DNA of 8,278 nucleotides from contig JBBSOW010000131.1 in assembly GCA_038259365.1 (NCBI GenBank), positions 1 to 8,278 of the forward strand. The letters run 5' to 3'. Both the position numbers and the translations under genes were made by a program. This DNA is from JBBSOW01 sp038259365. Lineage in GTDB: Bacteria > Actinomycetota > Actinomycetes > Propionibacteriales > Propionibacteriaceae. Below the pieces are notes generated by a model. It was not told the DNA's origin. It made no database searches and worked only from the letters and a program-made list of their open reading frames with translations. Positions 1 through 6,435 of this stretch are shown here, piece after piece. How positions within the stretch are numbered: the first letter of the stretch is position 1; each line of letters starts with the position of its first letter.

Positions 1-807
1 ATCCTCTCCGCTGCGGCTTGGCTCGCCCTTCGGCCCGAGGCTACTCGCCTTCGCCCTCTTGCTATCTGTCTATGTCTTATCAAGCCACAGGTGGGCATCC
101 CGGTGGTCGTCATTGCTCTCTTCTTGGGACGCCTGCGTACGGTCGGCTTGGGTTTACTACTAACCGTAGGAGCAAGCCTCCCTGCCCTTGTCATAATACT
201 ATGGACTACCACTCCAGTCGCTTTCATAAATAGCGTTCTGGTGAATCTAACCTACAGTTCGGGTGATCAGACGTTCCTTTCGGGAGCCTTGGACATACCC
301 AGTAACATGCGCGCTTTGGGCATCATCGGAACAGGTGCGGATGCATGGATCACCACCTTGTTGATCCTGCTTCTATCCTGTGTCGTGATCCTGGGTCTGC
401 GCAGGTCGCCGGAACCAAACAAGTCACGGCAGTGGGTTATTACGTGGTTGGCCGTCCTCGCATCGATCGTTGTCTTCCCGAATCAGCGGTACGCGTCTGC
501 CGTGGTGCTGCCCATGCTCATTCCTACTCTCTGGCCTTTTCGGTCAGATGTACCTCGCCTGGGGCGGTCGCCAGCTGGCGCGGTGTTCTGGCTCGCAGGT
601 GTGCTTCTTTTTCTCGGTATCGTACGGTCAGAGTCTGTGGAACTCAGGTTGGGCTTTCCACCCTTCATGTCGGCTTCGTTGACTGGGTGGCTTTTTGATG
701 GGAGCTTCCTCTTGTTCTTCGCGATCGCCATAGTTGTCCTCGTGCGAAGTTCGAAGAGTCAAGGACTCGAGCAGCAAGCTCCTTCTAGCCCGCCTCTCCT
801 TGACTGA
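1..807 (+). CDS. 3' part of a polytopic membrane glycosyltransferase, GT-C / GT87 (DUF2029)-like
   Basis: Partial: the frame is open from base 1, and 268 residues are visible before the TGA. A GTG at 91 is only an internal valine, because the 30 upstream codons read as the same kind of protein. The sequence is a series of hydrophobic helices joined by short basic loops (for example GRLR and LRRSPEP), with a helix near the end and a polar tail of about 25 residues. A Lys-Pro-Gln at visible residues 28-30, just before a helix, resembles the conserved KPQ of GT87-type polyprenyl-phosphomannose-dependent mannosyltransferases; this is the main reason for the call. Such enzymes use a lipid-linked sugar on the outer face of the membrane. 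The N-terminal catalytic acidic loop lies outside the window, so a flippase or polymerase remains possible. The DNA is clearly less GC-rich than the downstream operon (bases 181-240 are 45% GC by hand count), which suggests a different origin. It is followed by a 147-base gap and is probably a separate transcription unit. Confidence 0.6.
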   Translation: MLSAAAWLALRPEATRLRPLAICLCLIKPQVGIPVVVIALFLGRLRTVGLGLLLTVGASLPALVIILWTTTPVAFINSVLVNLTYSSGDQTFLSGALDIPSNMRALGIIGTGADAWITTLLILLLSCVVILGLRRSPEPNKSRQWVITWLAVLASIVVFPNQRYASAVVLPMLIPTLWPFRSDVPRLGRSPAGAVFWLAGVLLFLGIVRSESVELRLGFPPFMSASLTGWLFDGSFLLFFAIAIVVLVRSSKSQGLEQQAPSSPPLLD

Positions 808-876
808 CACGACATATGGACCTCGGCTACTCAACGGCTTGCGTCGATTGTTGCCTTATTCTCCGCAAAGTCTCAG

Positions 877-928
877 TCTGGGTAGAGCGAACCGAATGTC
901 CTACGATGGGACATTCTGGGTATGAGCG
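877..928 (+). promoter_or_regulatory. Inverted repeat framed by a direct repeat; candidate operator/promoter of the 955-5201 operon
   Basis: GAATGTCC (894-901) and GGACATTC (909-916) form a perfect 8-bp inverted repeat with a 7-base loop. TCTGGGTA-GAGCG (877-889) recurs with one inserted base as TCTGGGTA-T-GAGCG (915-928), so a direct repeat frames the palindrome. The loop contains TACGAT (902-907), which fits the loose TANNNT actinobacterial -10 pattern, but no good -35 box lies 16-18 bases upstream. There is no T-tract after the stem, so it does not look like a Rho-independent terminator of the preceding gene. A repressor or activator site next to the transcription start is the most economical reading. 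The rest of the 808-954 spacer shows no gene on either strand. Confidence 0.4.
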
Positions 929-954
929 TGGAAATCAAGAAGTGAGGAACGAAT

Positions 955-2268
955 ATGCAAACGGAAAGCTGGATTATCGTCGGGGGTGGAGCTATGGGCA
1001 GCTTCCTGGCGCTACAGGGACTGGAACGCGGGCACTCGGTCACCCTGATCGAGGAGCGACCCGACATGGGTGGGCTGACTCGCGCGGACACGTTGGCGGT
1101 CAACGGCACCGACGTGACGGTCGACAGTTTTTACCACGTGATTTTGGAATCCGACGAACGGCTGCGCAAGCTACTCAGTGATCTCGGTTTAGAGGAAACG
1201 GTCCGCTGGACGTCGGCCCCGGCCGAGATTATCTCCGCCGGCCAGGGCTACCCCGCGTCGAGCATCGGACAGATGGCCACCCTGCCGGTGTTGAAGCTCA
1301 CCGACCGGGCTCGGATCGGCGCCTCGATCGCCGCTAGCCTGGCGCTCCCAATGAAGCTCGCCGACAAGATGACCGCCGTCCGCTGGCTGGGGGCTACTGC
1401 CGGTCGGAGCGCGCTGCAGGCGTTCTGGTGGCCAATGCTGCGGGCCAAGCTGGGCACTCAAGCCGACCAGGTGGCGTCCTCGTTCATGGTGTCGACTTTT
1501 CGTCGGCTTATCCAGGCTCGGCTGAAGGGCGCTGGGGACCGGTTCGGCGTGCTGCCCGGCGGGTATAGGCCCGTCTTCGACGCGATGGCCCGCCGCTTCG
1601 TGGAACAGGGAGGGGAGATCCGCACAGGTCAGGCCGTCACCACCGTGGAATCACAGAGGCATTCACCCGAACGTCCCGTCGTCACGGTCACCCTGTCCGA
1701 CGGTTCCACACTGACCGCCGATCGCGTCTTCGTCACCGCCCCAGGCCCGGCGGCCGCCAAGATGATCCCCCAGCTGACACCCGCCGAACGGCGCCAGCTG
1801 ACCGATGCGCCCTATCTGGGTGTCGTTTGCGCAACGTTTTTGCTGGATCAAGCCCCCAACGACTCCTACATCACCTACCTGGTGGACGACGTGGGCCTCA
1901 CCGGGGTCATCGGCATGCACGCTCTGCTGCCTCCGCAGTACACCGGAGGTGCCTATCTGGTCTATTTGCCGCACTACTGTGCCGTGGACGACGCGTGGTT
2001 CGACGAATCGGACGAGGTCCTCACCCAACGGTTCCTGGACGCCCTCCAGGAGTGCTTCCCGCACAAAAAGTTTGTGGTGCTGGCCTCCAAGATCAACCGC
2101 GCCCGGCACGTCGTCCCGCTGCCGCTGCCCAATGCGACTCCGCCGCTTCCCTTCACCACCTCGATACCCGGTGTTTATGTGGTCAGTGCCGCCCAGAACA
2201 CGACCGGCACCTTGAACGTGGAGGCGACCCTCACGATGGCGGAATCGGCGCTCAGCGCCCTGCCCTGA
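955..2268 (+). CDS. FAD-dependent oxidoreductase of the amine oxidase / protoporphyrinogen oxidase-like fold
   Basis: 437 residues, a normal full length for this fold. The N-terminal Rossmann motif is clear: beta strand WIIVG, then G10-G-G12-A-M-G15, and acidic E33/E34 at the end of the second strand for the adenine ribose, followed by a GGL turn near 39-41. A middle segment with WWP-x2-RAK-x-G (158-167) and a Gly-rich LPGGY (200-204) resembles the substrate-domain core of the HemY/UGM-like COG1232 group. The C-terminal FAD motif is near 407-428 (GVYVVSAAQ, then TGTLN and a helix with E423). No signal peptide or membrane helix is seen, so it is cytosolic or peripheral. The ATG is preceded by GAGGA (944-948) at 6 bases. 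The substrate is unknown; from its neighbours it may oxidise or isomerise a sugar or lipid-linked sugar. It is not a typical UDP-galactopyranose mutase by motif. It is the first gene of a four-gene plus-strand operon. Confidence 0.82.
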   Translation: MQTESWIIVGGGAMGSFLALQGLERGHSVTLIEERPDMGGLTRADTLAVNGTDVTVDSFYHVILESDERLRKLLSDLGLEETVRWTSAPAEIISAGQGYPASSIGQMATLPVLKLTDRARIGASIAASLALPMKLADKMTAVRWLGATAGRSALQAFWWPMLRAKLGTQADQVASSFMVSTFRRLIQARLKGAGDRFGVLPGGYRPVFDAMARRFVEQGGEIRTGQAVTTVESQRHSPERPVVTVTLSDGSTLTADRVFVTAPGPAAAKMIPQLTPAERRQLTDAPYLGVVCATFLLDQAPNDSYITYLVDDVGLTGVIGMHALLPPQYTGGAYLVYLPHYCAVDDAWFDESDEVLTQRFLDALQECFPHKKFVVLASKINRARHVVPLPLPNATPPLPFTTSIPGVYVVSAAQNTTGTLNVEATLTMAESALSALP

Positions 2269-2305
2269 TAGACAGGGTGGAACGAACTGAGAACGGGAGT
2301 ACTTA

Positions 2306-3301
2306 ATGAGCAGCAAACCGCTCGCCAGCGTGTCGTTGGATGCGGATAATCTGTGGTCGTACAAGCGGACCCACGGGGACGCGGATTGGGTGGAGAGGCC
2401 CTCCTATCTGCCAGCTCTGCAGCGCCGCATGATGGGCCTGTTCGACGCTCACCAGATGAAGCCCACGGTGATGGTGGTGGGTGCGGACGCTGCGTCCGAG
2501 GACGGGCCCGACTTCGTCGGCTCCCTGGTCGAATACGGCTGCGAGATCGGCAACCACTCCTTCGAGCACGAGCCCTGGCTGCATCTCTACGACCCCCAGC
2601 AACTTCGCGACGAACTCCGGCGCACCGAGGACGCCATCATGGCCGCCGGTGCCCCCAAGCCCCGCGGCTTCCGCGCACCAGGCTTCTCCATGTCACCCGA
2701 GCTGATGAAGGCGCTATTCGAGCTCGACTACGACTATGACGCCTCGGTGCTGGCCACCTGGATCGGACCGTTCGCACGGCTCTACTATCTGCGCTCCAAC
2801 AAGGACCTGAGCCCGGAGGAGCGCCGCCAGCGAAAGGCGCTGTTCGGCGCCGCCTCGGACGCCCTCCTCCCAAACAAGCCGTTCACCTGGAAGGGCTCGA
2901 GCGCGTCCGGTCCGCTGGCGCTCACCGAGATCCCGGTCACGGTGTTCCCGCTGGCCCGGGCGCCGATGCACGCGAGCTATGTCATCTACCTCTCAGGGTA
3001 CTCAACCCCGGTGGCCAAGGCCTACGTCAAGGCCTCCATAGCCGCCTGTCGGATGACGGGCACCGAACCCAGCCTTCTTCTGCATCCCCTCGACCTGCTG
3101 GACGCCAAGGACGCCCCGGGACTCGGGTTCTTCCCGGGGATGAGCATGGACTACGGCCGCAAGCGGGCGATGCTCGACTTCATCCTGAACGAGCTGGCCG
3201 GGCATTACCGGTTGGTCGGTATGCACGAGCACGCCAAAGCCATCGCAGCCAGAGCCGGGCAGGAACGTCCGATCGAGCACCTGCTGCGGGGCCGTAGTTG
3301 A
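2306..3301 (+). CDS. NodB-type polysaccharide deacetylase (CE4-like), cytoplasmic
   Basis: 331 residues. NodB elements occur in order: an acidic motif D12-A-D14 after a beta strand (general base and metal ligand), H84-S-F-E-H88 for the divalent metal, R123-A-P-G-F for the substrate wall, and a late LLLH260-P carrying the second catalytic histidine. The expected hydrolase set is therefore present, and N-deacetylation of an acetamido sugar is the likely reaction. About 50 extra residues between the third motif and the late strands (roughly 155-205, charged, with the helix SPEERRQRK) lengthen it beyond the minimal NodB domain. There is no signal peptide or anchor, so it should act inside the cell on a nucleotide- or lipid-linked sugar rather than on assembled wall. 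The start ATG has GGGAG (2295-2299) 6 bases upstream. It lies 37 bases after the oxidoreductase and its TGA overlaps the epimerase start by one base. Confidence 0.85.
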   Translation: MSSKPLASVSLDADNLWSYKRTHGDADWVERPSYLPALQRRMMGLFDAHQMKPTVMVVGADAASEDGPDFVGSLVEYGCEIGNHSFEHEPWLHLYDPQQLRDELRRTEDAIMAAGAPKPRGFRAPGFSMSPELMKALFELDYDYDASVLATWIGPFARLYYLRSNKDLSPEERRQRKALFGAASDALLPNKPFTWKGSSASGPLALTEIPVTVFPLARAPMHASYVIYLSGYSTPVAKAYVKASIAACRMTGTEPSLLLHPLDLLDAKDAPGLGFFPGMSMDYGRKRAMLDFILNELAGHYRLVGMHEHAKAIAARAGQERPIEHLLRGRS

Positions 3302-4401
3302 TGAGCGCGGCCAACGATCTCGTCCTGATAGTGGGGACCCGGCCCGAGGCCATCAAGCTGGCCGGAATCGCTCGGTCCCTTGGTGGGCGGGCCAGAGTCG
3401 TCCACACCGGCCAGCACTACGACGAGACCATGTGGAGCAACGTTCTGCACGACCTCGCCGGCGTGTCTGTATCGGCCAACATCCACATCGGCGGTCAGAG
3501 CCGGGGAGCCCAGATCGGCGACGCCGTCACCGAACTCACCCGCTACCTCACCGAACACCCGGGCCGGGCAGTCGTAGTGCAAGGCGACACCAACTCCACG
3601 CTCGCCGGCGCCATCGCCGCGTCGACGCTGGGCATACCGATCGTGCACGTCGAGGCCGGCCTGCGCAGCCACGACCGAACAATGCCTGAGGAGATGAATC
3701 GCATCCTGGTCGACGCCGTCGCCGACCTGTGTTGCGCACCGATGGCCACAAATGCTGCACAGCTGCGCTCCGAAGGTGTACAGGAGGATCGCATCCTCAT
3801 CACCGGGAACACCCTCATCGACGCGTTGGACACGCTGAGAACGAGCGAGGCGGAGACCCGGGACATCCTGGACCGCCATGGCGTGACCGATGGTGCTTAC
3901 GTGCTGTCTACCATTCACCGTGCCGGGACGGTGGATGATCCGGCACGCCTCGGTGCCGCACTCGGGGCTCTCGCCTCACTCGCCGATCACACCACAGTCC
4001 TGTTGCCGCTGCACCCGCACACGGCGAAGAACGTCGAGAAGTGGATGCTTGCGGAGACGTTAGGCGCCGTTCGCCTCATCGCTCCGCTGCCGCCGCGTGA
4101 ATTCATGGCGTTGGAGGCCAACGCCGCACTGCTGGTGTCGGATTCTGGCGGGGTCCAGGAAGAAGCCTGCTTCTTCCGGCGTCCCCTTGTCATTCTGCGG
4201 GACTCCACCGAACGCCCGGAATTGTTATCGGGTTGGTGCCGACTCGTCGGCCCCGACGATCCTCGCGCGGTCTTGGAGCAGGCCTGGAGGGACCTGCCCG
4301 AGTGGTTCGCCGACCTGCAGACACGTTCCTTGCCCTACCCCACCGATACCGCCAGCCAGGTCATCCTGACAGCAGTGGACGAGCGCTGGCCCGTGGCATG
4401 A
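3301..4401 (+). CDS. Non-hydrolysing UDP-N-acetylglucosamine 2-epimerase family enzyme (WecB / WlbD-WbpI type)
   Basis: 366 residues, typical for the family. It interconverts C2 epimers of UDP-GlcNAc-type sugars. Visible landmarks are GTR14PE, G-D96-TNST, H-V-E118-A-G-L-R, the acidic pair E130-E131 before MNR, H206-R207, and DSGGVQEEA (281-289), whose S282 and E288 match the UDP-binding serine and glutamate of WecB; RDSTERPE (300-307) follows. All positions known as catalytic in E. coli WecB have counterparts. The strand before H206 reads TIHRAGTVDDPARL, which recalls the HRAEN-x-DD form seen in WbpI-like diamino-uronic acid epimerases, but Glu-Asn is replaced by Gly-Thr. With an aminotransferase and acetyltransferase remnant nearby, a WlbD/WbpI-like substrate is possible; plain UDP-GlcNAc/ManNAc is the alternative. 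ATG at 3301 (TGATG overlap) is preferred over TTG at 3298; no strong ribosome site, so translational coupling is likely. Confidence 0.88.
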   Translation: MSAANDLVLIVGTRPEAIKLAGIARSLGGRARVVHTGQHYDETMWSNVLHDLAGVSVSANIHIGGQSRGAQIGDAVTELTRYLTEHPGRAVVVQGDTNSTLAGAIAASTLGIPIVHVEAGLRSHDRTMPEEMNRILVDAVADLCCAPMATNAAQLRSEGVQEDRILITGNTLIDALDTLRTSEAETRDILDRHGVTDGAYVLSTIHRAGTVDDPARLGAALGALASLADHTTVLLPLHPHTAKNVEKWMLAETLGAVRLIAPLPPREFMALEANAALLVSDSGGVQEEACFFRRPLVILRDSTERPELLSGWCRLVGPDDPRAVLEQAWRDLPEWFADLQTRSLPYPTDTASQVILTAVDERWPVA

Positions 4402-5201
4402 CGCTGGCCAGCGGACTGTTCCTCGTCCTCGGCATCATCTGCTACGGCGTCGCCGGTTCTCAACTGCACTCGGGGGCGAATTCCGAGCAGGGAGCATTGC
4501 GATCGCGGGTTTGGTGGGTTGGCACCGCGATGCAGGCGGCGGGATTCCTGTCCATGCTGATGGCCAGGTTCAGCCTTCCCCTCCTCCTGGTTCAGGCCGG
4601 TTCGTCCGGGGGACTCGCGGTGACGGCGGGGCTGCAGCACCTCAGCCACACCCGGCGGTTGCGATCTCCAGACGGGCTTGCGGTGCTGGGGGTCGTCGCT
4701 GGCCTCGCTGCGATTGCCGCCACCACGAACCCCGGTCCAGCATTGACGATCGAACCCCAGCACCTCTGGTTACTCACCGGCGGCTCTGCTCTGGGGCTGA
4801 TACTGATGATTCCGCGGCTGCCCCCGCTGGGGGCCAGCATCGTTTCGGGGTTGGGGTTCTCGCTGGGGGGTATCGCGGCCCGATTGGTGGTCGGAGACCA
4901 CACCCATCCCGTCTGGCAGTTCTGGCTGTTACCGTGGCACAACTGGATATGCGGAATCCTGGCCGTCGTGGGCATTGTGATCGGTCAGGTGCACCTGACA
5001 CGTGGCTTGAGCCGGGCTCATGCTGCGCCCGTGCTCGGGACGATGTACCTGGTGGCGACGATCGTGCCTACCGTGGTCGGCGCGACGATGTTGCAGGAGG
5101 CGCCTCGTGCTGGCACGTTGCCTCTGGCGCTGGCAGGACTCCTCGTCGCGGGCCTGGGTATCTCCCGATTGTTGAAGGTGACAACGCCTGCCGCGGCGTA
5201 G
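4398..5201 (+). CDS. DMT/EamA-like multi-helix membrane protein, possible sugar-lipid or metabolite transporter
   Basis: 267 residues with about nine hydrophobic helices separated by very short loops, beginning directly with a helix at residue 2. The pattern WWVGTAMQAAGFL followed by RFSLPLLLVQAGSSGG (residues 36-70) resembles the second and third helices of DMT-superfamily proteins related to EamA/NIPA. Two repeats of roughly four helices each can be discerned. The frame is open well upstream (to 4233), but that part is shadow of the epimerase; the ATG at 4398 overlaps the epimerase TGA as ATGA and has no convincing ribosome site, so coupled translation decides the start. As last gene of a glycan operon it could flip polyprenyl-phosphate sugars, as ArnE/ArnF-like DMT proteins do, or export a small molecule. 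The substrate cannot be read from the sequence. Its stop codon lies in the left arm of the hairpin at the convergent junction. Confidence 0.68.
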   Translation: MTLASGLFLVLGIICYGVAGSQLHSGANSEQGALRSRVWWVGTAMQAAGFLSMLMARFSLPLLLVQAGSSGGLAVTAGLQHLSHTRRLRSPDGLAVLGVVAGLAAIAATTNPGPALTIEPQHLWLLTGGSALGLILMIPRLPPLGASIVSGLGFSLGGIAARLVVGDHTHPVWQFWLLPWHNWICGILAVVGIVIGQVHLTRGLSRAHAAPVLGTMYLVATIVPTVVGATMLQEAPRAGTLPLALAGLLVAGLGISRLLKVTTPAAA

Positions 5202-5231
5202 ATTGCTATGACGAGCGATGCGCACGGCAGG
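5187..5231. terminator. Long imperfect hairpin at the convergent gene junction, candidate bidirectional terminator
   Basis: CCTGCCG (5187-5193) pairs perfectly with CGGCAGG (5225-5231). Inside, GCG can pair with CGC and ATTGC with GCGAT (one G-T wobble), leaving an 8-base TATGACGA loop. It contains the last codons and stop of the plus-strand membrane protein and lies 30 bases beyond the minus-strand glycosyltransferase stop, where a two-way terminator would be expected. No U-tract follows on either strand, so termination strength is uncertain. Confidence 0.4.
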
Positions 5232-5260
5232 TGACCGCAGCACGATGGCGCTCGTTCGCC

Positions 5261-6406
5261 CTAGGTGTTCGACGACCCCGCGACCTTCGCCGCACGAAGG
5301 GCCTGAGCGGCCGAGAAGTTGGTCACGTTGTGCACCAGCGCTGCCGCCTCGTCCTCGTCGCCCTCCCCGCTCGGCTTGTCTTGCCCCACCGCAACCCTGT
5401 CCATGGGTGCCCGGTTAGGTTCGACATCGTGCACGCGACGCAGCCCGAACCCCAGGTTGAACAGCTCCTCGAAGTACCGCTTGCTCTGCAATGACATCAA
5501 CGAGTTCATCGTCAGCGTCACGGCCAGCACCGAACAGGTAACGGCGAGACCCTGCCAGCCGAGGTTCCCGGTCACCAGCAGAACGGCGCCCGCTAGCCCG
5601 AACACGATGGCCGGGATCAGCGGCACCCAGAAAGGTCGCCACAGGTAGCCATTGATCAGCTGGCGGTAGGTGGTGAGTCGGCTGGTCGTCGACGTCAGTG
5701 ATGAACGCGATACCCGGGTCTCGATGCCGGTCCACGACAGGGTCGCTGGAATCTCTTCGATCCGGGCGCGGAGAACCTGTGCCTTGTAAACAATCTCGAC
5801 CATGACGTCGGCACCCTCCGCCTTCAGCGGCATAGCCCGGATGAACGGCCCGTCGTAGGCGCGGACCATACCGGTGAGCGTTTTGAGATCGTGATAGGAA
5901 CACACCGACAGCAAGGAGTTCGCCCCGCGGCTGCGCACCTCCAGGGCGTGCGGGACGTTCTCGGTGCGCCCACCGGTCATGTAGGGCGAGGCCATCACGA
6001 TATGCGGTCGGGTAACCAGCCACTTGTCGACCAGGCGTTCGATGTCGGACACCCCGTAGCTCAGATCGCAGTCGACGGCCACCACGACATCGCCGATGGA
6101 CGCCCCGAACCCCGTGCGGATGCCGGCCCCCAGTCCCTGGTTCTTGCGATGCCGCAGCAGCTTAACGGGCGTTGTGAGGTCGGTCGCCGATTCGGCGACG
6201 ACGGCGGACGTCGCATCGTCACTGCCGTCATCAACCACCACGATCTCCCACTCGATCTCGCTGCGCCGACTGGCAAACTCATCGAGCGCGATCAGCGTGC
6301 GGCCAACGGTAGCCTCCTCGCGAAAACAGGGGATGACGATCGATCCAGTGGTTTTACTCTCCCCTTGACCCGACGCTCCGTCAGCGCCGTCCATCCGCAT
6401 AGCCAT
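5261..6406 (-). CDS. Membrane-anchored GT2 glycosyltransferase, polyprenyl-phosphate sugar synthase-like
   Basis: 381 residues. The GT-A domain starts near residue 21 (GSIVIPCFREE) and shows V-V-D59-D60-G-S for the nucleotide, KNQGLGAGIRTGF (88-100), and D112-C-D114 as the metal-binding DxD. This spacing is that of dolichyl/polyprenyl-phosphate mannose or glucose synthases and ArnC-like enzymes. Two transmembrane helices follow (about 258-279 and 283-304), then a cytoplasmic tail of about 75 residues with an acidic patch (GEGDEDEAA). It probably transfers a sugar from a nucleotide donor to polyprenyl phosphate, or adds it to a growing chain, at the inner membrane face. A strong AAAGGAG (minus strand, 6411-6417) is 4 bases from the ATG at 6406 and 10 from an in-frame ATG at 6400; either start is possible. 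It follows the aminotransferase by 29 bases in the same minus-strand operon. The donor sugar cannot be told. Confidence 0.85.
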   Translation of the reverse strand: MAMRMDGADGASGQGESKTTGSIVIPCFREEATVGRTLIALDEFASRRSEIEWEIVVVDDGSDDATSAVVAESATDLTTPVKLLRHRKNQGLGAGIRTGFGASIGDVVVAVDCDLSYGVSDIERLVDKWLVTRPHIVMASPYMTGGRTENVPHALEVRSRGANSLLSVCSYHDLKTLTGMVRAYDGPFIRAMPLKAEGADVMVEIVYKAQVLRARIEEIPATLSWTGIETRVSRSSLTSTTSRLTTYRQLINGYLWRPFWVPLIPAIVFGLAGAVLLVTGNLGWQGLAVTCSVLAVTLTMNSLMSLQSKRYFEELFNLGFGLRRVHDVEPNRAPMDRVAVGQDKPSGEGDEDEAAALVHNVTNFSAAQALRAAKVAGSSNT

Positions 6407-6435
6407 ATCTCTCCTTTGTGAGTGTCTACTATCCG

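Noticed and set aside
1663..2364. Long minus-strand frame opposite the oxidoreductase
   Set aside because: Typical antisense open frame of GC-rich DNA; the plus frame carries the FAD motifs and codon bias.
3205..3918. 237-codon minus-strand frame opposite the deacetylase end and epimerase
   Set aside because: Both covered plus-strand genes have complete motifs; the antisense product has no recognisable domain.
4233..4397. Upstream extension of the DMT-like membrane protein
   Set aside because: Its arginine/proline-rich translation is a shadow of the epimerase frame; the ATGA overlap at 4398 gives a clean membrane-protein start.
5891..6421. 176-codon plus-strand frame opposite the GT2 gene
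   Set aside because: Antisense shadow; the minus strand has the DDGS and DCD motifs and a strong ribosome site.
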